A DNA stretch of 14,745 bases from ZC4RG30 sp040508085. GTDB lineage: Bacteria > Pseudomonadota > Gammaproteobacteria > Steroidobacterales > Steroidobacteraceae. Below the pieces are notes generated by a model, which worked only from the letters and a program-made list of their open reading frames with translations, did no database searches and was not told where the DNA came from. The first letter of the stretch is position 1, and each line of letters begins with the position of its first letter. Of the stretch, positions 7,076-13,148 are shown in pieces. A program made the translations under genes and the position numbers. The stretch spans positions 1 through 14,745 of the forward strand of contig JBEVNO010000075.1 of the NCBI GenBank assembly GCA_040508085.1, given 5' to 3'.

Positions 7076-7705
7076 TCAGCCAGGCACCGATCCGCGCACG
7101 CTGCGCAATTGCCGGTCGTGCAGGGAGGAGAGCAGCAGCAGCGCGGCGATGGCACCGATCAGCGCGCTGAACATGTCCGACTGCGTGTCCCATTCATCGC
7201 CCTGCAGGCCAAGGAACTCATCTGCGCCCTGACCCATCGCCAGCGCCGCACCCCATTCCAGGAATTCGTATGTGGCGCTGATGGCCAGCACCACGCAGAT
7301 CACCAGGAACGCACGCATCCGGGCACCATTGATGACCTTCTGCCGGATGAAGATCTCGCGCGCGATCATCGCTGGCACGAAGCCCTGCACCAGGTGGCCG
7401 AGCTTGTCGTAGGGATTGCGGGACAGGTGGAAGTAATCCTGCACATAGGCACCCACCGGCACGCGCGCGTAGGTATAGGCGCCGCCCACCATCAGCACGA
7501 TGGCGTGCATGCAGATCAGCAGGTAGACCAGCGTAGTGAGCGGTGCGCGCTGGTAGGTGGCCCACAGGATGGGGAAGGCAATCACGATGGGCGCGACTTC
7601 CATGCACCAGGTGGCGCGGTCGTAGGGCTTCCATCCGGAGATGCCGAGCAGCACCGCGGTCACGGCGGCGAGCAGCAGCAGTGCCTGGCCGCGGCTTACT
7701 GCCAT
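7076..7705 (-). CDS. yjdF: DUF2238 family inner membrane protein (YjdF-like)
   Basis: This 209-residue multi-pass membrane protein is of unknown function. Hydrophobic segments lie at about 7-24, 34-51, 58-75, 106-120, 131-148 and 177-195. Family hallmarks are visible: SRNPYDKLGH at about 95-104, YEFLEWG at 146-152 and GDEWDTQSDM at 169-178. The conserved Asp, His and Glu in membrane-proximal positions suggest an unknown enzymatic or transport role. The frame opens earlier (7786), but the ATG at 7705 starts right at the first membrane helix and leaves a 19-bp gap after the upstream gene. No strong Shine-Dalgarno sequence precedes it, so coupling to the upstream gene is possible. It is the last gene of the run of small genes. 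Confidence 0.85.
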   Translation of the reverse strand: MAVSRGQALLLLAAVTAVLLGISGWKPYDRATWCMEVAPIVIAFPILWATYQRAPLTTLVYLLICMHAIVLMVGGAYTYARVPVGAYVQDYFHLSRNPYDKLGHLVQGFVPAMIAREIFIRQKVINGARMRAFLVICVVLAISATYEFLEWGAALAMGQGADEFLGLQGDEWDTQSDMFSALIGAIAALLLLSSLHDRQLRSVRGSVPG

Positions 7706-7724
7706 GTGGCGTCGGCCCTGGAGG

Positions 7725-8213
7725 TCAATGCACTGCTGCCGGCGCGAAGCTCTCGACGTCGAGTTCCAGCTCCATGCTCCCGCCATCCGGCAGGCCGGCG
7801 TATTGCTCCAGCAGTTGCCGCAGCTCTGCCGCCATGGCCTGCGTGATGGCAGCGCCGATGCGCAGCTGCGGTATGGCCCACTGCGCGAACTCGGCGTTGA
7901 CGAGCTCCTCCAGTTGCTCAGGCGTGCAGGCCCCGGAGAGCAGGGATTGCAGTGAGCGGGTGAGGATCTCGGCGGCGAGGGTGCCGCGCCCGAGATCCTG
8001 GATTACTTCCTTGCGCGACAGTTGCTCGAATGTGTAGCCGCGCGCCACGTTGCCGAAGAAGCCCTCCCGCAACCGGAACTGCCGCTCGACCACATAGTGG
8101 GCCAGGTCGTGGTGGGGAAGATTCGGGCCCAGGTTGGCCACCTCGAGGGTGCCATCGAGCCGCAGGCAAGCGAGCTTGTTGCGGTTGCCTTGCTTGCGGA
8201 TGCTGATTCGCAT
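7725..8213 (-). CDS. Hypothetical protein with HHDLAHYVVERQF motif
   Basis: This is a 162-residue soluble protein that I do not assign to a named family. The N-terminus is a short basic strand region (RISIRKQGNRNKL) followed by a GPNLPHHDLAHYVVERQF segment and REGFFGNVARGY. That pattern recalls a conserved hypothetical group in proteobacteria. The C-terminal half is helical and ends with an MELELDVESF strand. There is no signal peptide or membrane helix. The ATG at 8213 is chosen. A GTG at 8222 overlaps the TGA of the upstream DUF4256 gene by four bases (GTGA) and is a credible alternative giving 165 residues. Either start implies translational coupling within the run. Confidence 0.78.
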   Translation of the reverse strand: MRISIRKQGNRNKLACLRLDGTLEVANLGPNLPHHDLAHYVVERQFRLREGFFGNVARGYTFEQLSRKEVIQDLGRGTLAAEILTRSLQSLLSGACTPEQLEELVNAEFAQWAIPQLRIGAAITQAMAAELRQLLEQYAGLPDGGSMELELDVESFAPAAVH

Positions 8214-8218
8214 GGCTG

Positions 8219-8773
8219 TCACACCTGCAGGACGCCGCGGAAGCCGCGTGCCGCATAGTATGACTGCGCGCCGTTGTGGTACACGAAAACCTTGCCATAA
8301 CGCAGATCGCAGAACAGCGCGCCGCCGCGTGCGCGCACCTCGGCGGGCGTCGCTATCCAGCTGGAGGTCTTCAGGTCGAACTCGCCCAGGCGTTGCAGGG
8401 CGCGGTACTGCTCCTCCGTAAGCAGCTGGATGCCCATGGCGGCGGCCATCTCGACCGCGCTGCCCGCGGGCTTGTTCTCCTTCCGCGCATCCAGTGCGCT
8501 GCGGTCGTAGCAGAGGCTGCGGCGGCCCGCCGGGCTCTCGGGTGCGCAGTCGCAGAACAGGAACTGGCCGCTGGCGTTGTCGTGGCCGATCACATCCGGC
8601 TCACCGCCGGTGGCTTCCATCTGGGCCAGCGATGCCAGTTGCGGCGCGCTGGCTTCAAGCCTCCTCGATACGCTGCGCCAGGTGATGCCGGTGTGGCGCC
8701 GCTGGTTCGCGTCGAAACGTGCCCGCAAGAGGCTGAGCAGTTCTTCCCGGGCCGGGGTCTTCTCGGGCTTCAT
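8219..8773 (-). CDS. DUF4256 family protein
   Basis: This 184-residue protein is recognisable as DUF4256 along nearly its whole length. Visible family blocks are MEATGGEPDVIGHD near residue 52, SPAGRRSLCYDRSALDARK, SAVEMAAAMGIQLLTEEQY, and the C-terminal GGALFCDLRYGKVFVYHNGA with ARGFRG. It is cytoplasmic and has no known biochemical function. The ATG overlaps the stop codon of the upstream PH-domain gene as ATGA, and the stop is overlapped or closely followed by the next gene, so it sits in a translationally coupled set. The length is close to that of the family members I remember, so the gene looks intact. Confidence 0.9.
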   Translation of the reverse strand: MKPEKTPAREELLSLLRARFDANQRRHTGITWRSVSRRLEASAPQLASLAQMEATGGEPDVIGHDNASGQFLFCDCAPESPAGRRSLCYDRSALDARKENKPAGSAVEMAAAMGIQLLTEEQYRALQRLGEFDLKTSSWIATPAEVRARGGALFCDLRYGKVFVYHNGAQSYYAARGFRGVLQV

Positions 8774-9228
8774 GACAGGGGCTGGCTGGCGCGCAGGGGA
8801 GCCGCCTTGCCCCCGGGCGCCGTGCGGCCCGCACGCCGCGCATCCAGTTCCCTGAGGAAGCCCGGCTTGTCAGCGGGTGACACGAGGATGCTCTGGTAGC
8901 GGCCGTAATCGATGCGCAGGCGGTCCATCGACAGGGCTGGGCTGGAGAGCAGGCTGCGCGTGGGAGTCACCGCACGGATCTGGCTGATCGGAATGCGCCA
9001 CTGCAGCGGCCCGCTGCGGATGTCGAGTGAATCGCCATCGAAGGTGTAATGAGTGGCGGCAATGAGCCAGGCCGGCAGGCCTACCACGGCGGCAAACACG
9101 CCGGTGGCAATGGGCACCGCGCCGGGCGCGCCGCGAACGATAAGGGGCAAGCTCGTGGTGAGCGCGAGCAGCCCGGTGGCCAGCACCAGCAGGATCAGCC
9201 AGGTATCGATCTTGGAACGGAAACGCAT
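8770..9228 (-). CDS. Membrane protein with bacterial PH domain
   Basis: This is a 152-residue protein with two predicted membrane helices (about 9-31 and 36-58) followed by a beta-rich domain at about 60-131 (YTFDGDSLDI, WRIPISQIRAV, LRIDYGRYQSILVSP, FLRELDA). It resembles the bacterial PH domain type seen in YyaB-like proteins (bPH_6). The frame opens upstream at 9432, but the ATG at 9228 marks the natural N-terminus: an AGGAGG embedded in the end of the upstream gene precedes it at workable distance. It begins 7 bp after that gene and ends overlapping the DUF4256 ATG by 4 bp. The role is unknown, probably at the cytoplasmic membrane. Confidence 0.82.
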   Translation of the reverse strand: MRFRSKIDTWLILLVLATGLLALTTSLPLIVRGAPGAVPIATGVFAAVVGLPAWLIAATHYTFDGDSLDIRSGPLQWRIPISQIRAVTPTRSLLSSPALSMDRLRIDYGRYQSILVSPADKPGFLRELDARRAGRTAPGGKAAPLRASQPLS

Positions 9229-9235
9229 GGGTTCT

Positions 9236-9547
9236 TCAGGGCTCCTCCTGCAGCATCCTGAGTCCGCATTTTGGACAATTGCAGAGCCCTTTGCCACGCG
9301 AATACTGCGTGCCGCACTTCGGGCACAGCACACGCGAGTGGCGCACGGCAAGAACGGTGAAGGACACCAGCCACAGCAGCAAAAGGCCGATGTGCAGATA
9401 GGCCGGATAGCTGCCGGTGAGTCGTTGCACACCCAGCGCGATCAGCACGGTGAGTGGCAGGCCTACCGCGAACAGCAGCAGCAGACGGATGACACCGCGG
9501 ATGCTGTCGCGTTTGTACTGGTTCCAGTGGCCGGTGTACGTGCCCAT
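9236..9547 (-). CDS. Small membrane protein with C-terminal zinc ribbon
   Basis: This is a 103-residue protein with two hydrophobic helices (about 18-40 and 50-68) and a Cys-rich C-terminus: CPKCG at 75-79 and CNCPKCG at 89-95. The paired CxxC knuckles predict a zinc ribbon facing the cytoplasm. I do not recognise a named family. It begins 12 bp after the stop of the isochorismatase-type gene and ends 7 bp before the PH-domain gene, consistent with a shared transcript. Zinc ribbons next to membrane helices often mediate protein contacts or metal sensing, but nothing here fixes the role. Confidence 0.82.
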   Translation of the reverse strand: MGTYTGHWNQYKRDSIRGVIRLLLLFAVGLPLTVLIALGVQRLTGSYPAYLHIGLLLLWLVSFTVLAVRHSRVLCPKCGTQYSRGKGLCNCPKCGLRMLQEEP

Positions 9548-9559
9548 GAGGTGAGGTTA

Positions 9560-10135
9560 TCAGCTCCCGGCAGGGATCACGGCGATGCCCTGAAGAGCCG
9601 TCTTCAGTACCTCCTCAGCGCTGACAACCGTGGCGTACTCGCCATGAAGATTCGCCAGGGACATGGCATGCACGTCTTCGGCCGAGCGATGCACGCCGTT
9701 GAAATCCGCCTTTTCAAACGCGAACGTCGCGTCCGAGACGACGTAGGTGCGGAAGCCCAGGTTTCCCGCGGAGCGCGCCGTGGCCTCCACGGAATTGTTC
9801 GTGCTCACGCCAGCGATCACCACGGAGGGCTCGTTCCGGGCACGCAGCCACTGCTCGAGCCCCGTGTGGATGAAGGCGTCCGGCACATTCTTCTCGACGA
9901 CATGTTCATGCGCGAGCGGCGCGAGAGCGGGTTGAAATTCGCTTCCTGGTTGCCCTGGCCAGAAGGGTGATCCGACGGTCCGCGATGCGTGGCGCACATG
10001 CACCACCGGCGCACCACTCACTCGCCAGGCGGCCAGCAGGCCGGCGATGACGGACTCCGCCTGCGGATTGTTGCGCACACCAGAACTGGGCCAGGTCATT
10101 CCGACCTGCATGTCAATGATCAGCAGTGTTGGCAT
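9560..10135 (-). CDS. Isochorismatase-family hydrolase with Ser at the catalytic Cys position
   Basis: This 191-residue protein has the isochorismatase/cysteine-hydrolase fold: LLIIDMQ at the N-terminus with Asp8, VEKNVPDAF with Lys82, and GVSTNNSVEATA where the family nucleophile normally sits. In this protein that position is Ser115 (codon TCC), so the usual Asp-Lys-Cys triad becomes Asp-Lys-Ser. From memory, a subgroup with TNNSVEAT exists, so this may be a lineage feature rather than a mutation. The downstream SDATFAF, RSAEDVHAMSLANLHGEYA block is intact and the reading frame is clean. Expected substrates are amides, carbamates or isochorismate-like compounds; activity is uncertain. It follows the RidA gene by 75 bp on the same strand, a pairing seen in nitrogen-compound breakdown pathways. 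Confidence 0.88.
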   Translation of the reverse strand: MPTLLIIDMQVGMTWPSSGVRNNPQAESVIAGLLAAWRVSGAPVVHVRHASRTVGSPFWPGQPGSEFQPALAPLAHEHVVEKNVPDAFIHTGLEQWLRARNEPSVVIAGVSTNNSVEATARSAGNLGFRTYVVSDATFAFEKADFNGVHRSAEDVHAMSLANLHGEYATVVSAEEVLKTALQGIAVIPAGS

Positions 10136-10210
10136 GGTTGGGTTTCGGGAAAGTGTTCAGACGCGTAGCACGACCGTAGCGAAAGATCTTCCCGCCGTAC
10201 GCATGAAGCC

Positions 10211-10591
10211 TCATGCCTCAGCGATCACGGCTATGGATATCTTCAACCCCGGCACCCGCACCGGAAGCTTCGCGCCTTGCCGGGCGGGTGGATCTGCAGG
10301 AAACCATCTCAGCCATTCCTCGTTCATGCCTGCGAAGTCTTCCTCTTCCGCGAGGATGACGGTGGCGCTGACGATCCTCTGCAGCGAGCTGCCAGCCTCC
10401 GCAAGGATGGCCTGTATGTTCGTGAGGCACTGTGCCGTCTGTTCCTGGACGGTCGTCCCTTTGATGGCTCCTGTCTCGGCGTCAACCGGCGCAGTGCCGG
10501 AGACAAAGACCAGCCCGGCCGCCTTGACCGCCTGGCTATAGGTTGCGGGCGGCTTTCCGGCTTTGGGTGCGAAAACGATATTGCGTGGCAA
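10211..10591 (-). CDS. RidA family protein (enamine/imine deaminase-like)
   Basis: This is a 126-residue member of the YjgF/YER057c/UK114 (RidA) family, which hydrolyses reactive enamine and imine intermediates in the cytosol. Visible features are the GLVFVSGTAPVD strand near residues 26-37, QTAQCLTNIQAIL helix, IVSATVILAE, and PARQGAKL with Arg104 at the position of the conserved substrate-binding Arg. The C-terminal strand reads LKISIAVIAEA, where canonical RidA has a Glu in VEIEAIA, so this is probably a divergent Rid subgroup. The start is TTG at 10589-10591, preceded by GGGAG with 6-base spacing, and no nearby ATG fits. It is the likely first gene of the - strand run that includes the isochorismatase-type hydrolase. 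Confidence 0.88.
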   Translation of the reverse strand: MPRNIVFAPKAGKPPATYSQAVKAAGLVFVSGTAPVDAETGAIKGTTVQEQTAQCLTNIQAILAEAGSSLQRIVSATVILAEEEDFAGMNEEWLRWFPADPPARQGAKLPVRVPGLKISIAVIAEA

Positions 10592-10639
10592 CGTAATCTC
10601 CCGCAGTGATCAAACGTGGAAGCCATTGCGACCTCTGGA

Positions 10640-10656
10640 GCATGCACGATGCATGC
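10640..10656. promoter_or_regulatory. Perfect inverted repeat upstream of ridA-like gene
   Basis: GCATGCA and TGCATGC are perfect 7-bp arms around a CGA centre, 48 bases upstream of the RidA TTG start. The size and spacing suit a dimeric repressor operator. No regulator gene is adjacent, so the reading is inference. The repeat lies just downstream of the stop of the possible small membrane ORF. Confidence 0.35.
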
Positions 10657-10657
10657 A

Positions 10658-10807
10658 TCAGGCCCGAGCTAGAGCGCCGGTTTGCTTCCAGATCGTCGCC
10701 GCGACGAACACAGTGATGAAGAACAGAACAAGCAGATTCGCCAGCTCCATTGATGTCGCTATGCCGGGATCGTAGTGCCCAGCCGCGGCCACTTCCAGGC
10801 CATCCAC
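10658..10807 (-). CDS. Possible small single-helix membrane protein
   Basis: A short frame ending with TGA at 10658-10660 encodes a clear transmembrane segment, LANLLVLFFITVFVAATIW, followed by a basic tail. From a GTG at 10807 it gives 49 residues; from an internal ATG at 10750 it gives 30. No strong ribosome-binding site is visible for either, and I recognise no family. It sits between the DnaB-like gene and the RidA gene on the same strand. It may be a genuine small protein, a broken end of a longer membrane protein, or chance. Confidence 0.3.
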   Translation of the reverse strand: MDGLEVAAAGHYDPGIATSMELANLLVLFFITVFVAATIWKQTGALARA

Positions 10808-10844
10808 ACCATCAATTGGAATGTTAGCGCCACGCCGTTTCGGA

Positions 10845-11558
10845 TTACGCCTTGGTTGTCACTCGCACCTTTCCCTGGCTGAGCAGGCACGCCTTGTCAA
10901 ACAGTTTGAGGTTCAGCGGATTGGGCAGGCGAATATCGGTCAGCGCGGGGAGCGGCTTGATCATGGGGTCGTACCGCCGATCAATCTGGGATAGACAGAC
11001 AATGATCGCCCGATGTTGCCGCGCGAAGTGTTTCAGGCGCCTCACCTGCTGCGCCAGCGGCGGAGTGTCGCGCCGCTGATCCAGCAGCTGAAGATAGTCG
11101 ATAACAATGAACATGTTCGGAGGCGGGGAGCCCAGGCGGGAGGCGATGTGGTCCGCGCTGATGCCGTCAGAGTCGTCGACGGTAAACAATCCCCTAAAAG
11201 CCTTGACGTCCTGCTCCAGCACATCGAGGCACCGCAGCACGTCGGCCCGCGTAAACTCAAGCGTAAAGAACGCGGCACGATCACCGCGTGCCATCCACTC
11301 TGCGGCGAGGCCGAGGCTCAGGAGCGTCTTTCCCTGTCCTGGCCGTGCTGCGAGCAGCACCAGTTCCCCTGGCCGCAACAGCCGCAACAGCGAGTTGCTG
11401 GACTTATCCGTGCTCCAGCTTGCAGCCAGCAGACTCCACCTATCGAATCCCTCCCGCCTCGCAATGCGATCCAATGCATCGTGCAATGGGATCGCGTCCT
11501 TGCGGGATAGGGCTTTGGCCTGTTGCTTCAGAATGTAGATGGGGGCCGAGAACTTCAT
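10845..11558 (-). CDS. Small DnaB-like RecA-fold ATPase (putative DNA helicase)
   Basis: This 237-residue protein corresponds to the RecA-like C-terminal domain of replicative helicase DnaB. Walker A is ARPGQGKT (71-78), Walker B is the hydrophobic strand ending IDYLQLLD with Asp154, and CLSQIDRRYDP (188-198) resembles the DnaB sensor region. The DnaB N-terminal domain and linker are absent; instead residues 1-47 form a short helical module (LKQQAKALSRK, ALDRIARREGFDRWSLLAA) like N-terminal modules I recall in other cassette proteins. DnaB is normally about twice as long. The ATG follows a well-spaced GGAGG. Homologues are commonly labelled DNA helicase without proven activity. It may be accessory DNA linked to the adjacent cassette region. 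Confidence 0.85.
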   Translation of the reverse strand: MKFSAPIYILKQQAKALSRKDAIPLHDALDRIARREGFDRWSLLAASWSTDKSSNSLLRLLRPGELVLLAARPGQGKTLLSLGLAAEWMARGDRAAFFTLEFTRADVLRCLDVLEQDVKAFRGLFTVDDSDGISADHIASRLGSPPPNMFIVIDYLQLLDQRRDTPPLAQQVRRLKHFARQHRAIIVCLSQIDRRYDPMIKPLPALTDIRLPNPLNLKLFDKACLLSQGKVRVTTKA

Positions 11559-11789
11559 GCAAACCTCCGATATCGAGCCTCTGTCGCAACCCCTCCTTAT
11601 GCGATCGGTCGATTCTCAGGTTTGAATAAACGGCAAGCCCTGCACGTCGAGTGCTTCCCCATCTGGAGGGAGGGTGGCACGGGTCAAGTGCCGAAACCAG
11701 TATGCCGCATCGGTCATGCCGATGGAATCAGGGCTGCCTACCTGACAGTGCCGCTCGGCGTGGCCTTGTGTCAGCTTGGAGGGCAATTC
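11559..11789. other. Gene-free spacer with nested inverted repeats
   Basis: No supported gene lies here. The right part (11636-11735) holds a 7-bp outer inverted repeat, AGCCCTG at 11636-11642 against CAGGGCT at 11729-11735, enclosing three short hairpins: GCAC/GTGC (11642-11654), GGCAC/GTGCC with a 7-base loop (11676-11692) and CATCGG/CCGATG (11708-11724). The left edge carries the ribosome-binding site of the DnaB-like gene and must hold its promoter, though I see no clear -35/-10 pair. The repeats could form a multibranched RNA or single-stranded DNA structure, but repeats this short can occur by chance. Confidence 0.3.
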
Positions 11790-11985
11790 ATGAGCTCCAC
11801 ATCCGCCGCAGCGCCTGTCATGCGCTTAGGGCCGCGCCACCGTCGACCGCTTCCTGGCCGGCGGCGCCCGCGTGATCACGGCCGCCCGCGGCTCGAAGCC
11901 CATGGAAGGCGTCGAGTTCGTCCAGGCGGACCTGACGACGGCCATGGGCGCGGAGACCCTCGCCAAGGTGGCACTCGAGTGCCTG
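11790..11985 (+). pseudogene. Remnant of a short-chain dehydrogenase/reductase gene
   Basis: On the + strand an ATG at 11790 with a well-placed GGAGG starts a frame reading MSSTSAAAPV that then leaves the family frame. From about 11830, shifted by one base, the sequence encodes RATVDRFLAGGARVITAARG, then EGVEFVQADLTTA and ETLAKVALE. These match the alpha-B helix, second strand and following region of NAD(P)-binding SDR proteins. The upstream TGxxxGxG nucleotide-binding motif and everything after about residue 60 of a normal protein of roughly 250 residues are missing. An in-frame TAG at 11827 precedes the fragment. It is therefore a doubly broken remnant on the opposite strand to all neighbouring cassette genes, ending where the cassette array appears to begin. 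Confidence 0.6.
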
Positions 11986-11998
11986 TGCCCGTGGCCGC

Positions 11999-12535
11999 TC
12001 ACGTTGCGCCCTCCTGCGGAGGGCTCAAGTCGCATTGCATCGAGACAATCGCATTCGCGTGCCTGGGTGGAAGAGGCCGATAGTGATGTCGAACCTTGAA
12101 CCCATGAGCCCGATAGAGCCGGTGTGCGTCGCTCATGAACGTCGCGGTTTCCAGATACATGGTCAGGTATCCGATCGCAAAGGCTTCCTTCTTCAGTCGG
12201 CTGATGAGATGTGAAGCGATCCTTTGCCCGCGGAAATCCGGACGCACGTACACGGAGTAGAGTTCGCACACTTCGGGACTCAGCCGCTTGAACGCGGCGC
12301 ACCCAGCCGGGTTGCCGCCTGCTGTCGCGAGTAGAAAACCTCCACCGGGCTCGGCGCTGTGGGCCCGGATGTCTTCCCATGTATCCGGGTAGAAGATTTC
12401 AACAACTTCTGCCCGATCGAACCCCTGGTGCCGCGATTGGGATACATCCCACTCGATGAGCTCATGGATCAGTATCTGCGCGTTATGCCAGTCGGCCTCA
12501 GTTCGGGGGTGGCCGAAGTCCAGTGTGGCGTGCAT
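11999..12535 (-). CDS. GNAT family N-acetyltransferase (integron cassette gene)
   Basis: This is a 178-residue GNAT-fold acetyltransferase. Motif A is LYSVYVRPDFRGQRIASHL (92-110), containing the RGQRIA acetyl-CoA pyrophosphate loop; it is followed by the LETATF strand and the SDAHRLYRAHGF helix typical of motif B. The substrate is unknown. The frame extends to 12613, but the ATG at 12535 is preferred because homologous sequence starts there and it lies 6 bases after a GTTGAAT recombination core, with no Shine-Dalgarno sequence. The last eight residues are encoded by a 7-bp hairpin (12008-12024, GCCCTCC/GGAGGGC). A degenerate core, GCGCAAC, overlaps the end of the gene on the - strand. The gene directly abuts the SDR remnant. 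Confidence 0.85.
   Translation of the reverse strand: MHATLDFGHPRTEADWHNAQILIHELIEWDVSQSRHQGFDRAEVVEIFYPDTWEDIRAHSAEPGGGFLLATAGGNPAGCAAFKRLSPEVCELYSVYVRPDFRGQRIASHLISRLKKEAFAIGYLTMYLETATFMSDAHRLYRAHGFKVRHHYRPLPPRHANAIVSMQCDLSPPQEGAT
12003..12024 (-). repeat. Degenerate attC-like left end with hairpin at the GNAT 3' end
   Basis: On the - strand the last codons of the GNAT gene contain a perfect 7-bp hairpin (12008-12024, loop of 3) followed by GCGCAAC (12009-12003), which fits the RYYYAAC core at six of seven positions. No matching GTTRRRY half follows before the SDR remnant. I interpret it as a truncated attC marking the broken left edge of the array; a simple terminator-like hairpin is the alternative. 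Confidence 0.25.
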
Positions 12536-12541
12536 TGCGAC

Positions 12542-12580
12542 ATTCAACGTTTCGGTTAAGGGGCGGCGCGCCAGCCCATG
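12542..12580 (-). repeat. attC-like half site before the GNAT cassette gene
   Basis: Read on the - strand, CCTTAACCGAAACGTTGAAT ends in GTTGAAT (12548-12542), which fits the GTTRRRY core, and its CTTAAC lead-in resembles the right half of many attC sites. The GNAT ATG begins 6 bases later. No matching RYYYAAC left half is visible between here and the GFA gene, so the site appears incomplete or highly diverged. Stretch 12581-12682 holds nothing else I can identify. Confidence 0.5.
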
Positions 12581-12682
12581 GGGTGGAGGAATGGCAACAC
12601 TCAGCGGGCCCATGGGTGGCAGTTTTGTGGCCGGGACGACCGCAGCGCCGGCATGGCGGCACCGCAGATCGCGCTAGATTTC

Positions 12683-13141
12683 TCAGGGATCTCTGGAATG
12701 CGCGCCATCCGCTGGGCGCGCAGCTTCCGGTGGCCGTCGATCCGCTGGATGATTAACTCCGTCATTGACCGGAACATCCTGTGCCAGATTCGGATCAACC
12801 CCTTCGAGACAGCCCAGGTTGTAGCCAAATTGATTCGGCTTGGAACGCCGCCGATGGTGGGTATAGATGCCGCACTTGGAGCAAAAATAGTGCTCCGCCG
12901 TCATGGAGTTGAACTTGTAGATGGAGAGCAGCTCCTGGCCCTTCAGGATGCGGAGCCCTTGCAAAGGGACAGCGCCCATAACTGCACCTTTCCGGCGACA
13001 CATAGAGCAGGTGCACCGGCGGGCGTCGACAACGCCCTCGGCGAGGTCGAGCTCCAGGACCACGCCGCCGCAATGACAGCTGGCCTTGTGCTTAGGCTGA
13101 ATGATCGCGTCACCGATTTTGTGAATGGGAGGCAGAGCCAT
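12683..13141 (-). CDS. GFA family (glutathione-dependent formaldehyde-activating-like) zinc protein, cassette gene
   Basis: This 152-residue protein has the Mss4-like fold of the GFA family. Seven zinc-ligand-type Cys are in place: CxC at 22 and 24, CTCSMC at 43-48, and CSKCG with 87 and 90. GCLEGVDP and DGVNHPADR complete the family pattern. The family name implies S-hydroxymethylglutathione formation, but most members are uncharacterised. Family members usually end near the DGVNHP-DR motif; here about 17 more residues follow, encoded partly by a hairpin (12700-12721). The original stop was therefore probably lost by readthrough into cassette-end DNA. The ATG is 7 bases after a GTTAGGC core with no ribosome-binding site, the classic start of an integron cassette. 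Confidence 0.88.
   Translation of the reverse strand: MALPPIHKIGDAIIQPKHKASCHCGGVVLELDLAEGVVDARRCTCSMCRRKGAVMGAVPLQGLRILKGQELLSIYKFNSMTAEHYFCSKCGIYTHHRRRSKPNQFGYNLGCLEGVDPNLAQDVPVNDGVNHPADRRPPEAARPADGAHSRDP
12700..12721. repeat. Hairpin within the GFA C-terminal extension
   Basis: GCGCGCC (12700-12706) and GGCGCGC (12715-12721) form a perfect 7-bp stem with an 8-base loop inside the coding extension after the conserved GFA end. Its place between two cassette genes suggests it is part of a decayed attC site now read as protein. A GC-rich chance palindrome cannot be excluded. Confidence 0.35.
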
Positions 13142-13148
13142 ACGAGGC

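Noticed and set aside
11642..11735. tRNA-like cloverleaf
   Set aside because: One arm has a 5-bp stem with a 7-base loop, but there is no D-loop GG, no T-loop consensus, and the spacing between arms is too long for a tRNA.
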